Positions 12,101 through 22,430 of a stretch of 64,000 nt of DNA are shown here, in pieces. The stretch spans positions 806,001 through 870,000 of the forward strand of contig JAQFVV010006274.1 in NCBI GenBank assembly GCA_028023455.1, in the 5' to 3' direction. A program made the translations under genes and the position numbers. The notes beneath the pieces were generated by a model, which saw only the letters and a list, made by a program, of their open reading frames with translations, had not been told where the DNA came from and did not search any database. This DNA comes from Epiperipatus broadwayi. Taxonomy: Eukaryota; Onychophora; Udeonychophora; Euonychophora; Peripatidae. Each line of letters opens with the position of its first letter. Positions within the stretch are counted from its first letter, which is position 1.

Positions 12101-12399
12101 TCTCATGCTCAAGTCTAGAAAACATTCGTGAAATCATTAGCACTTCACTCAAAGATAAAAAAATCAATATGATAACCCTTTTTGACTCTTTTAAAAGGGG
12201 TGTCTTTGCTGAAATAAGAATCTGCACATTTTTACTCTATGCCTTATGGTGTACAAGGTGTAATTTCATATACAATCATAATCCCAGAAGACATCCAAAC
12301 ACGTTCAGAAATAAGCTGAAAACCATACGTGAAAGAGACAGGAAGATTACAGAACAAACTAAGTACATTGACACCTGGAATATACAAGAACTTATATAA
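9181..12399 (+). CDS. LINE ORF2: endonuclease and reverse transcriptase
   Basis: This 1072-aa protein nicks target DNA and copies the element RNA there. The N-terminal APE-like endonuclease has FNVRGLNS (about residues 8-15), an ETK motif (about 38), GDFN (about 141) and SDH (about 210). The reverse transcriptase has GIDGIP (about 433), RPIS, QLDIEAAFD, PQGSP (about 618), YMDD (661-664) and LGF. Near residue 958 a C-terminal zinc motif reads CNLY...HLFFSC. The second Cys of the usual Cys-X2-Cys is Tyr here (codon TAC), whereas relics A and B keep Cys, so this copy may be impaired. The start codon at 9181 is placed just before conserved MDIKIG and matches the ORF2 start of the relic at 16701. 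There is no in-frame stop. Confidence 0.92.
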   Translation: MDIKIGVFNVRGLNSPQKIDLLAKWYDIVKPQIMGIIETKIYSGSLINPTDKLNSKGFTAFSNTSDTPSAGTGIIIDKACPFSSFKILHIDAHLLIITLTHKAITLNIAIVYIPPGPTIINRIIQTLNSRFTNAMYPMIILGDFNMTYQTFTGKWLHQLSFPMMSGRGFLPEKAVSFNNGRHSSLIDLVFYSPSLHNMICIQLKNSPLSDHAAVLVSLEINFDNRTIINTGRTIRVLLPSRTPEYLFSEVYIYLHKLKKITMDPVQAWCAFTSLLSFNIDHLTRTTSPTKLLKLMDETHKKIIGTSQSNLDRPCLIALKKTYQELTNQLKEYISIKKKRLYLNKPHMYTRNFIRWALGHPSQVRVPAAIKVQTEIVYGDFMLERLYILYREKFQRVSSPSLMAFSQDRSENEFKISLKDFIKKIEAMPDSCHPGIDGIPKFVYKHIDKITAQYMLNLVSYLTKDIYKIQGLNQIMLVPFMKKKQLISNTTNLRPISMCSLGIKIIESVIKDKIEPFILPNLSKMQFAKKESSTGQAAFLFKSTIETVRDNKKYSPVVIQLDIEAAFDMISISTLLKTLQKYSVPNAYLNLLANLLLNHEIYVSLNGKTSPPIVPHQSIPQGSPLSALLFTAYINPLIKIIENEFSGVYVPTINDNISCIAYMDDIAIFLSSQKQIPKLLKILNNFTKEYKLTFNMEKSCAWQIFTGNSITKVFKGRPSAFLGFNFYLRHSPMRSLIQKNLIEKVEKTVNSLSKAYLSLYTKMALLNMLVITKISYFTPTIIYTKAFTNKIDSLCRKLFWGKKIISISIKRLRKPLSQNGLGLHSIHVFRIQKTLNIISTCAKKFPYLEISAKITPTDRPPPLQGYLNTLLTPLLTIHTLNFKPPQAKYKYWEVYQLLHPNQDDVQTPLHINNKQLCRKFKLWSLEPKYFDFLLKINLDSLPTQYFLRYQRNYKDIDDICNLYHRDSETQNHLFFSCSSLENIREIISTSLKDKKINMITLFDSFKRGVFAEIRICTFLLYALWCTRCNFIYNHNPRRHPNTFRNKLKTIRERDRKITEQTKYIDTWNIQELI

Positions 12400-12697
12400 A
12401 AGCACACAAAAAAAAACTATATTTAACATGGATCCTTGTGCCAGTTCTAAAGTCAACTGACACAAACTAGACGCATTCCTGCTTTAGTTTAATTGAAGTA
12501 TATCTAATTGAATATAATCATATGATTGAGTGAATATCATTGACTTTATTGAACTGTTTTTTTTTCTCTTGGATACTTCTAGTTTGATAAAGCATACAGG
12601 TACTGATCAAATCATTGTACATATGCAGTTTTGTGAAAACAATTTATATATAAGAAATATGTTGTCAAATGTAACTTGTGTAACCTTTTAGAACACT

Positions 12698-12703
12698 AAT
12701 AAA
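12698..12703 (+). other. LINE polyadenylation-type signal AATAAA
   Basis: AATAAA lies 17 bases before the end of the element, and the same hexamer sits at the matching place in copy B near 6303. It is conserved in position between two copies of the family. Its use is inferred. Confidence 0.5.
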
Positions 12704-12719
12704 GTTTATCCTTTGAAAC

Positions 12720-13426
<707 letters not shown>

Positions 13427-14720
13427 TCATTCAATTCTTTATTTATTTAATGTACATATCAACAGCATTTAGCCAATTATAGATTGCACAGTAATGCAAT
13501 TATTATATACAAATCTAAATAAGCATTAAAAAACAAAAAAAAATACCAATAAAATAGAAAATAAAATGCACAAATAAACAAAAAGGCAATGTATCAAATG
13601 AAATTAAGGATAACATTTTTTTATGAGGAGTTTAGTGAATTGTTTAAACTCAAATTAAAAATATCATCATTACCAAAATCTTTGTTATAAGTTCTAGGTA
13701 AACAAAATGAAGGGGAAAATCTTAATGCATCAGTTTACAAATTTTCAGTTCAAAAATATTGTGAGTATGAGTGCTATAATTCTGTTTCTTAATACCTAAA
13801 TTAGAAAGCAAATTAGATACAGAAATATTCTGGGAAATAAATTTATGACAAAGTTTGAGATCTCTTGTTTTTCGTCTCAGCAATAAATCAATATAGTGTT
13901 CATTACTTAAACTATTTCATTTTACAAATTTGTCAAAAACAGACTGAATTCTTATGATATCTGTCCTGTTATGAGGATTCCATATAATTGAACCATACTC
14001 CAAGATGGGAAGAACTAAGGATATAAAAAGTTTAATCTTTGTAAATTTATTAAATGCTTTTCCATATCTGTAAATAGCTCCTACAATTTTAAGAGATTTA
14101 TTCACCATAAAATTAATGTGATTATGAAAAGACCCATTATTGGAAAATATTATTCCTAGATCTCTTTGATGATCATTTGTTATAATTTTAGAGTCACCAA
14201 TATAGTAGGAAAACCTTAAGATTTCAGATTTTCTAGAGTAAGAGACAATGGAGCACTTATCCATATTTATATCTATATAATTATATTCACACCAATTCAA
14301 GAAATTATCTATATCACTTTGAAGTAAAAAACAGTCATTAATAGAATAAATATGCCTAAAAATTTTGCAATCATCTGCATAACATAGAAGATGTGAAAAT
14401 TTAATGCATGTTTTTAGGTCATCAATGTATACATTAAATAATAAAGGTGCAAAAACACTGCCTTGAGGTACACCAGTGAAGCAATAATATGGTAAGGACA
14501 ATTTATTGTTAAACCTCACACAAGACATTCTATCCTTAAGAAAAGAGTCAAACCAATTAATTAATAATTTGGAAAAACCTAACCTATAAAGCTTCTTAAG
14601 AAGAATTTTATGATTAACTCTATCAAAAGCCTTGGACATATCAAAATAAACAACATCCAACCTAGATTGATTATCAATTAAATTTGAAATGTGATCAAAA
14701 ATAGTTAGCAAATTTGTTTC
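13427..14720 (-). pseudogene. 5'-truncated jockey-like LINE relic (M2)
   Basis: A 264-codon minus-strand frame (14711-13917) carries the reverse-transcriptase core. It contains VVYFDMSKAFDRVNH, TGVPQGSVFAPLLFN, a YADD catalytic box near 14380, DLGIIFSNN, and LEYGSIIWNPH. The frame is broken after about 13917, but recognisable sequence runs on to a 3' end near 13427. That end (AATAAAGAATTGAATGAATTA on the minus strand) is very like the end of the relic at 47388, so the two belong to one family. The N-terminal part is lost and the truncation point abuts the triplet array at 14720. The reverse-transcriptase core itself looks intact. Confidence 0.85.
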
Positions 14721-14765
14721 AACAATAATAATAACAACAACACCAATACCAACAACAACAACATT
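14721..14765. repeat. Degenerate (CAA/TAA)n array
   Basis: A short imperfect triplet array of CAA and TAA units separates the truncated end of M2 from the 5' end of the next plus-strand LINE copy, as at 7350-7393. Confidence 0.85.
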
Positions 14766-15151
14766 GTTGCAGGTAAGAAAATATCTCCTAGTTTTTTAAG
14801 ATTAAATAGCTATAAAAGTGGATTTTTTTCCCTTAAAGATTTAAAAATGCTCAACTCATTGCTAACCCGAGTGTTTTAAGAAATGTGCTTGTCCTAAAAT
14901 AATTAGTGAACAACGGTAAAAAATCAGTAATAGCTATGGGTAGTATTATAATTTTCCAGCATGGCGAATAGCCGTCAGTTCAAACAATGATAATTAATAA
15001 CATTATTTAGAAACAAAAAGAAAAAAGAGTAGATGAAGAAATAGCGAAAAAGTTAATAAGAGTTAAATTAAAAAAATAGAGACAAAAAAATAATTTAAAA
15101 AATCAAGACAAAACATTACCTTGTTGGAAAATTACTTGCATAAATATTAAA

Positions 15152-16472
15152 ATGGCGACTGCTCAGTCATCAGATCAAGAAGTTGGTCCTTCGCACAACA
15201 CAAGAAAAACATATGCAACTAGCACAAAAACCAAAGTAATGCAAACCTGGGGAAAATCCCAGATTTAGGAGAACTATGTCAAACGATCTTAAAGACTTAG
15301 ATCTAATAAACCAAAATGAAATTGAGCCCTATCCCCCCCCCACACACAATGGATAGATGAAATTCTGGAACAGATTGGGGACAGGTTCAATAACACGATA
15401 CCTAGAACACTTTTTACAACATTCAAAAGATTTTTTATTGAAAAATCAATAGTATTGGTGGTAACAGACAATCACTGCACTCTCTATTGTTTCCCCAAGG
15501 AGTTACTTATTGAAGCACTAAATAAAAATAATTTATTGGAGACAGTACAATGCATAGTCGACCATCCTAATAGCAGATTGGTAGCGATTGAGTTTTATGA
15601 AACGGCACAAAGGGATCAATTTAAAAATCACATTAAAACTAGGTAATTTTGCAATCGTACTAGTTGATGAAAACAGATACAAAAATATCACTGGAGTATT
15701 AAAAAATGCCTACTTCGGATACAGCTTTGACGATTTCCAAAGAATAATGAACCCATTCAGAAAGGTTATTTTTTTCAGCAGATATACCTCAAAGAAACAT
15801 CGGTACCCGTATTCACAAATAGTTTTGAATACAAAGTCAAGTTACACAAAGAAATAGACCCAGAAAAATTCCAACACACATAACAGACCAAGAGGCAACG
15901 CTGTACTTATTTATCCTAGGACTAAAGCCACGTTGTTTCGCCTGTGACAAAAGAGGCCACATAGCAGTGCAATGCAATGAAGAAGTAAATCTAGCGGAAA
16001 AGAATAACCACCCCTCACAAAGATTAGAAGGGAATCCAGATAGTGCACACAAACCCACGAAGCAGGAAAACATAGAATTCCCCCCATTCAAGTCAATAAT
16101 ATCAAAAATTAAAATTAATAAAAATAAAACTATAGACCATCCCCCAAGCAAGTCAATGGAAATAACAATTAACACAAACACGAATGAGGAAGATGAAAAC
16201 TTTGAACCCGGGCAAAATCATTTAGTGATAAGTTAATGGAAAATGAAAATAATTACCTGCAAAAAGAAACAAAAGAACTGCCAAATGGAGATAATAGTCA
16301 AGCTGAGCACACAATTATAAACAAAACGTCAACTGAAATAATGGATACCATCACACAGTGTTTTCCAGTGATTGAAAACATACCTCTGGAAAGTAAAAGA
16401 AAACAAGCAAACCAAAAAAAAACTAGGAAAATAAAAAAATTAAAACAAATGATCTGGAATATAGCCAACTAA
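15152..16472 (+). pseudogene. ORF1 relic of LINE copy C
   Basis: The broken reading frame starts at 15152 (MATAQSSDQEV) and is resumed in several frames. It matches ORF1 of the long copy at TDNHCTLYCFPKELL (about 15465), FGYSFDDFQRIMNPF (about 15715) and the zinc knuckle CFACDKRGHIAVQC (about 15935-15975). Several frameshifts and stops make it non-functional. The tail is Lys/Asn-rich and low in complexity. Confidence 0.75.
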
Positions 16473-16700
16473 GTTTGATAAAACTACTAATAGATGAAAA
16501 TGGAATCAACCTCTCAAGAATCAAAAGAATTTGGAAACGTCAGGGATGGTAACTCGACTAAACAAATATTTACAGAAACAATAAACAAATTTAACCCTGC
16601 TTCAAGAAAAATAAACATACAAGAGGAAAGAAATGAAATTCACAAACTTTAGTAAAATTGCGCACCCACCCCATCTCCTCTTCCACAACATTAAATAACA

Positions 16701-17280
16701 TGAAAATAAAAATAGCAGCACTTAATGTCCGAGGTTTAAACTCCACAAAAAAAAAATGCAACAAATTAACAAATGGATACAGACAATGCAACCCGATATA
16801 CTGGGTCTATTAGGAACAAAACTATATAATGGATCCCAAATTAACTCAGCAACATATATGAACAAACTTGGTTTTTGCGCATGGTCAAATGACATATCAA
16901 CACCATCAAGTGGGACAGGTATATTTATCAATCAGAAATGCGTCTTTACATCATTTAAAATAATTTTCATAGACTCCAACATGTTGATAACTATATTTAA
17001 TCACAGAAGCATTTCAATTATCATGATATTTGTATACCCCCTCCCGATCCTTTTGTAATTAACAGAATAATTTTAACCATTAACTCCATGTTAGCATTCA
17101 ATCCCTACTCCACTATATTTGCTGGAGATTTTAATATGAGCTATCAAAAGTTTGTTGCAAAATGGATAAACCAACTTGCATTACTGCTTATGAATGGCAA
17201 AGGTTTTTTCCTACAGAATTCAGGTTTTTTTATAACCACCACCACAGAATACTCATTTATTTGCGTTTGTCCCTACAGTC
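16701..17280 (+). pseudogene. ORF2 N-terminal relic of LINE copy C
   Basis: The frame begins MKIKIAALNVRGLNS at 16701 and is aligned with the ORF2 start of the long LINE. It then shifts frame within a run of A (about 16748) and continues with ILGLLGTKLYNGSQIN, SSGTGIFINQ and GDFNMSYQKFV. The endonuclease residues of the GDFN box are kept. Homology ends after EYSFICVCPYS near 17280. It is dead. Confidence 0.8.
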
Positions 17281-18280
17281 ACGAAACTCCTGGGTGTGAG
17301 TCAGGCTTGGGCTGTGCAAGGACTAGAGAGGTCCTGGGTAAATGGCAAAATGCCTATCCAAATCCAAATTTAGTTTTATTTACTTGTTTTCTGGTAAAGC
17401 CGCGGTTCCTGTGCACTTTATCTCATTAGCACCATCGTATATTCCCATAAGAACTTATTAAATTTGATTAGATGAATCCAGTAATGTGCAATATAGCTTT
17501 ACCTTAGAATTAGAAATAACATTCGCACAAGCTTCACTCTTATTAATTTAAGATTCCCTGTTCACGTTTAATTAGTCATTTAAATTGCTTTATTGCTCTG
17601 CGTAGCTCGCACATACTTACCTTGTAATATAATAGACACATTATAATATAAACTAACTCAAGTAAGAAGTACAAATATTAATTATACATTGATTTATTTT
17701 GCTATCAAATCTGGAGGGCGTACTTTATAACTTTATATATTTCAAGAAATAGGGTAGGAAGTAAATAGTTACTTTTCTTTATTTATCTGGGATGCAATCT
17801 AAGTTACATACCCATATTAAGCTTATCTTTGGCATATCTATAAGTCATTGTTAGATAAACCTAGGGCTACTTTAATTTTAGAGTCTTGTTTCTCCCTGAC
17901 TACCAGCACCGGCAAGAAATTATACTATTAGTAGCATCAGATGCATTATTATGTAGATGGTGTTGTGGAGCTTAGACTTGGGATTCGAACTTGGGATTTC
18001 TAGGAGGCAACCATTCCTAGTGTTGAGTTCCATATCTGGGGTTTAAATTCTGCAGTGTGTTAGTGAGATAGACGAATTTTGACTGTTACAATATGGGAAT
18101 TAAGGAGATTGGTTCCAGATGTATAAAAGCAATGAAAATAATTAAATAAACCATGTATAAAAAATTTCATAAGAATGTTATATTTTTTGCATGTTATCAA
18201 ATTTTACTTCATTTGAAAAATTTAAAAATGTAAAGAATCAATGAACATGAAAATTAGGCAGAATTTGTAATTTGAGTTAG
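17281..18280. other. No feature recognised
   Basis: Right of the LINE breakpoint the sequence is less AT-rich for about 120 bases and then becomes ordinary AT-rich DNA. I found no domain, RNA gene or repeat partner elsewhere in the window. Confidence 0.4.
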
Positions 18281-18287
18281 CAAGATT

Positions 18288-19712
18288 TTATTCGCTGTCA
18301 CTTTCTGGCAATAAATGCGTACATTTGCTCATGCTTGGAATACCATTGCTATCACTAAAACTTCCAACATCATTGCTATCACTAACAATGCTTTGGACAT
18401 CATATTCTTCTATTGATGAAGTTCTTTCTATAAACTCTTGTACAATCCTAGCAGTAATGTCCTGTGATGTTGATATTATATTTTTCATAATGAATTCACT
18501 AATTAATGGCTGGGTTTTTGTATAGTTTTTCCATTCTCTAAAAGCTGTCATTAGCAATTTCAGATCTCTTTCAAACTTAGAAGCTCATTCCTTATTAGGA
18601 TCATACTTAGAAAAATGATTACCTAATTGGTTAGCAAGATCAAGACCATTAATTAAATTAGCATATATTACTAGATCATCTTTATTTTCACTCTCTTCTT
18701 TAGGATTGTGAGTTTTAACAACAATCTCTAGGATTTCTTTTTTCACTTAAAGCTTTATCAACTAACAATTCATGGATATTTTCAGATGACATCATTCAAT
18801 CCTTCTCTGAGCAATTAACTGGGCCATTATTATGATGTTGAGAAATTCAGTCATATTAAAGACAACAGGGATATTTGCTTTTTACATATTATAGCAAATG
18901 TCTTTCCAACATTCATTCAAAGCTGAAGATTTTAATGCAGGTAATGTTAATCCAATTTGATTCATACAATTCAGAATCAAACATTTCTTCCACATATTTA
19001 TGACATTTAATGTTTTATCATTCAGTTTGTCAAAAACATGTTGAAATATTCGTTTTACATAATGTTTTAAATGTCAGAATAATTCCTTGGTCTAATGGTT
19101 AAATCAAGGATGTGGTATTAGGTGGTGGGCACTATCGACATTCAATAGAATTTTATATTCTAGACTTTTGTCATTCCTATATCACCTATCTTCTGGAATA
19201 AAATATTTGTTGAACCATTCCATAAAAATTTTCAGCGATGATCCAAAATTTTTAATTGCTATCCAGTGAACTGGTAATTTATTCATATCTATACCTTTCA
19301 TTGAACATGATCTTCAGGCTTGATTAACAAGCAGAGATTTCAATATGTGATCGCCTGAAACATTGGAACAGAATACCAAAAGGACATGATCTTTTGCTTT
19401 GAAACCATTAGCAGTTTTCTGCTATTTTGCTATGTAGGTTATATTTGGCATTCTTTTTCAAAAAAGACCACTTTCATAAACATTCCAAACAGGAGTGTAT
19501 CTTCTGTCTTCGATGATTTTAGCTAATTTTTTTGAAAATTCTTTGGCAGCTGTTTTATCTGCTGAAGCAGTTTAACCTTTTATTTTAATATTGTGAAATG
19601 CATGTCTTTCAAGAAATTTTGTCATCCATCCTATACTTGCAGAAAATTTAATATTCCTCATTTAAGTCAGATTTAGTTGTTCTCGATTTCTTTAATTTGT
19701 AAATTTTTAGTT
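18288..19712 (-). pseudogene. Tigger/pogo transposase relic, C-terminal part
   Basis: On the minus strand, broken frames give in order a CENP-B-type HTH segment (ASIGWMTKFLERHAF, near 19620), a segment near the first catalytic Asp (PVWNVYESGLF in place of ...DETGLF), PPNTTSLI near 19130, and an acidic Ser/Asp C-terminus ending at 18288. That order is the signature of Tigger/pogo-type DDE transposases. Many stops and shifts are present. The N-terminal end of the same gene lies at 21713-22024, and the two parts are separated by a LINE. Confidence 0.72.
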
Positions 19713-19713
19713 A

Positions 19714-21712
19714 TGTGATGTGATGTGATGTGATGCACTGTGACTTCTTAAACAGAGTCAGGAATCTCTCAGCACCTATGCTCAGAGAAACCTGTTAGCC
19801 ACTTTACCTTCTTTTTCCATTCCCCACCCTACGTTTTTCCATAATCTGCTCCATCCCATTTCCACAACATAATCTTTGTCAATTCTATGGCCTTTATATT
19901 TAAATCCCCCTTATCTTTTTCCAAACCCAGCATAAAAACCAATAACCCACTTTCTGTATAAACACTTTGTTCATATTTATTCTTCCATAACTTCATTATT
20001 TGTACCCTTCTGCTTTCATGCATTTACATTCAATTAACAGATGCCTAATATTTCTATGCCTTCCTTACACAATTTGCAGACTAAATTACCCATATTTTTT
20101 CATTTACGTGTATATTCTCTTGTTGCTACAGATCCCATTCGAGCTTAAACAATAAACTACTTTCCTTGCTATTATCATAAATTAACTCGCACTCAATGTT
20201 CCGTTTACTTCTATATATATTTAAACTCTTTTTACTCTCCATACTAGTTCTACATCTCTCTACCTCACTATTCTTTATTAATGCATCTATTCTTATATCT
20301 CATTCTTTAACACTATAGCACTCAACAATCCTCCTAACACAATCATCCTACCTTTTGTACAAGTATTCTGATATAAATTCTTTATCCAAATCTTCTGCAT
20401 ACTGCATTACCTTTCTCACCCATCTTGTTGCCTGACCTTTACTCATAACCCAATTAAATACTATTTTGGCTATTCTTTTATTATCCATAAACTGTAAGCT
20501 ACCAAACATTTTCATTTTACTTTTTGCATCTCTCATATAAAAACTTGACCATTCCCATTTCTCCTTGAATTGCCTCATTTGCTGTCCACACATCTGCATC
20601 GAATGCCTGTCTTCCTACTTCCCTTTGTACTTTTTTCTAAGTCATCTAATACCCCTTTACTAATACATAACACATCATTACCAAATGTTAACCCTGCTAC
20701 TGCAACTCCCTTCCATACAATTCTAGCTACATCATATTTATTATATGAAAACACTCTTAATTTTTTTTATCAACCCTTTTCTTTTCTTTGCTTCATTTAT
20801 CAGTTTTTTCTCCCATTCATCCAAGCAATTTTTCTGATTACTTAAGTTGATTCCCAAATAACTATATCTATTTACCACACTTAACTTTATATCCCCCAAT
20901 AAAAATTCTACGTCTTCTCTTTCCCCAGCGTTATCCATCATTATATTTGATTTTTCTTCACTAAATTTAATCCCCATCTCTTTACCACCCTTGCACATGT
21001 CCTCAGCATAACTTTCATATCTTCTCTTCTTTCTGCACACAAAATGACATCCACAAAAAAAAAAAAAAAGACTCGATAAAGTATATACTCCCTTGCCACC
21101 TAATAATGGTATCTCTATTCCTAGTCTTTCTATTGCTCTCTCCATTTTACTCAAATACAACAAAAACAAAATAGGTGACATAGGGCATCCTTGCCTTAGT
21201 CCCACCCCATTTTTAACTTTAACTGATTCTATATTCCCTAATTGATATGTACAGTAATTATTTTTATATAATTTATTAATAATATCCACTAAAGCTTCAT
21301 CCATTCCCAAATTTTCTAAACTTACCCATAATCTATTTCTATTTTCTCTATCATATACCTTTTCTATAGCTATAAAACTCATATATAACTGTCTATCTGA
21401 ATTCCTACTCATATCCATAAGTTGTGTAACTACAAATAAACTATCTCCTATATGCCTATCTGATCTAAAACCTCCCTGCAGTTCCCTCACTACCTTATTC
21501 TTTTCTATTCATTTTGCAACTCTTCCAGCCACCATATATGAGAAAACTTTATATAAAACTGATGTTACTGCTATCGGTCTATAATTATTTAACTTTCTAT
21601 GATCCTTACCCTTGCCTTTAAATAATAATCTTACTCTTGTATTACTCCAACTACCCAGAAAAACTATCTTCTGTGCCATCTTATTGAAACAGGATAATTG
21701 TATTTTATTTGC
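19714..21712 (-). pseudogene. 5'-truncated LINE with (ACATC)n tail, inserted in Tigger relic
   Basis: A minus-strand reverse transcriptase starts near 21650 with NNYRPIAVTSVLYK. It continues with QGGFRSDRHIGD (about 21480), GLRQGCPMSPILF (about 21200), and a degraded catalytic box at an A-run near 21060 where the frame is disturbed. MGIKFSEEKSNIM and YSYLGINLSNQ follow. Frames beyond 20740 are broken, and a zinc-like stretch (RHLLIECK) lies near 20060. On the minus strand the element ends in tandem ATCAC units (19714-19735). It splits the transposase gene, so it inserted after the Tigger copy. The clade is uncertain. Confidence 0.72.
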
Positions 21713-22024
21713 TTGATGGCATTTTCATCTACTGGTACTTTTTTCTGACATTTTCTCTATCCATATTACTAGGGCTTTCTTCCATTTTGTCCTTAACTTT
21801 GTCTTTTGTATAAAATGATTAGTTAGCACTCAATTTTGGTCCAGAACATATCGACTTTCTAATAGCAGTTTTATTACCTCTAATAGTTCGTATAGTAGCT
21901 TCATGTAAACCAAAATACTTTCCTACAGATGTTACTACTCCAGTTGCAGGACAATCTAAAGTTTGAATTTTAGTGTCCAAAGAAATTCCTTTCCTCATCT
22001 TTTTGTACGTGGTTTATATGACAT
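21713..22024 (-). pseudogene. Tigger/pogo transposase relic, N-terminal part
   Basis: The minus strand from 22024 reads MSYKPRTK and, after a one-base shift, RKGISLDTKIQTLD, GVVTSVGKYFGLHEATIRTIR and SGPKLSA. This is the N-terminal helix-turn-helix (psq/CENP-B type) of Tigger-like transposases. The line continues with a WIEK-type segment to about 21712, where the LINE begins, and resumes at 19712. Terminal inverted repeats were not found. Confidence 0.72.
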
Positions 22025-22226
22025 TGCATGAGGCTAAATTAAAATATTTCAGATTTAAATAACAAAACATAAATTCAAAAATATGCATCCAATGCATAAC
22101 CTACCATCTATTTTTTTGGGAAAATTATTAAATTAATTTTAAACAAATTAATCAATTCAATTGGATGGTCGGTTGAAAAGTTGGAGTGTGGAGTAGATTG
22201 AAGCTTGTCCATTAACATGTGAGGTT

Positions 22227-22430
22227 TGGCTATCTTAATATATATCTGAGCACTTATAGCATATATGTATAGAGGTGGTAATCTGGACCAACTGATGATT
22301 GCTGGTTTGGTGATTATTTATCTTTTCAACATATATGTGTTCAAGGGTATCAGTGTTATGAGATGGTGTGGAGAATGGTGGATCATGTGAGAGTCTGTGC
22401 TCATATACCCTATATATTAAATTTAAAGAA
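22227..22430 (+). repeat. Dispersed repeat (copy 1; copy 2 at right edge of window)
   Basis: This segment, with GGTAATCTGGACCAACTG at its core near 22277, recurs in reverse orientation at 63776-64000. Shared landmarks include a CTATCTTAATATA...GAGCACT stretch before the core, GCTGGTTT.G after it, GGTGATTATTTAT and TTCAACATRTGTGT. No coding potential or terminal repeat is visible. A SINE or non-autonomous transposon is possible. Confidence 0.75.

Larger units (their letters stand above)
14766..17280 (+). mobile_element. 3'-truncated L1/Tx1-like LINE relic (copy C)
   Basis: This copy keeps the 5' end of the family and loses everything after the endonuclease domain. Its 5' UTR shares TTGCAGGTAAGAA with the long copy (7474 onwards) and then a similar TATCTC...AGCTATAAAA stretch. 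Homology stops near 17280, inside the endonuclease part of ORF2, where unrelated sequence begins. Loss of the 3' part is unusual for LINE insertion and points to a later deletion or rearrangement. Confidence 0.8.

Noticed and set aside
15837-16181. 114-codon minus-strand frame
   Set aside because: Shadow of the ORF1 relic of LINE copy C.
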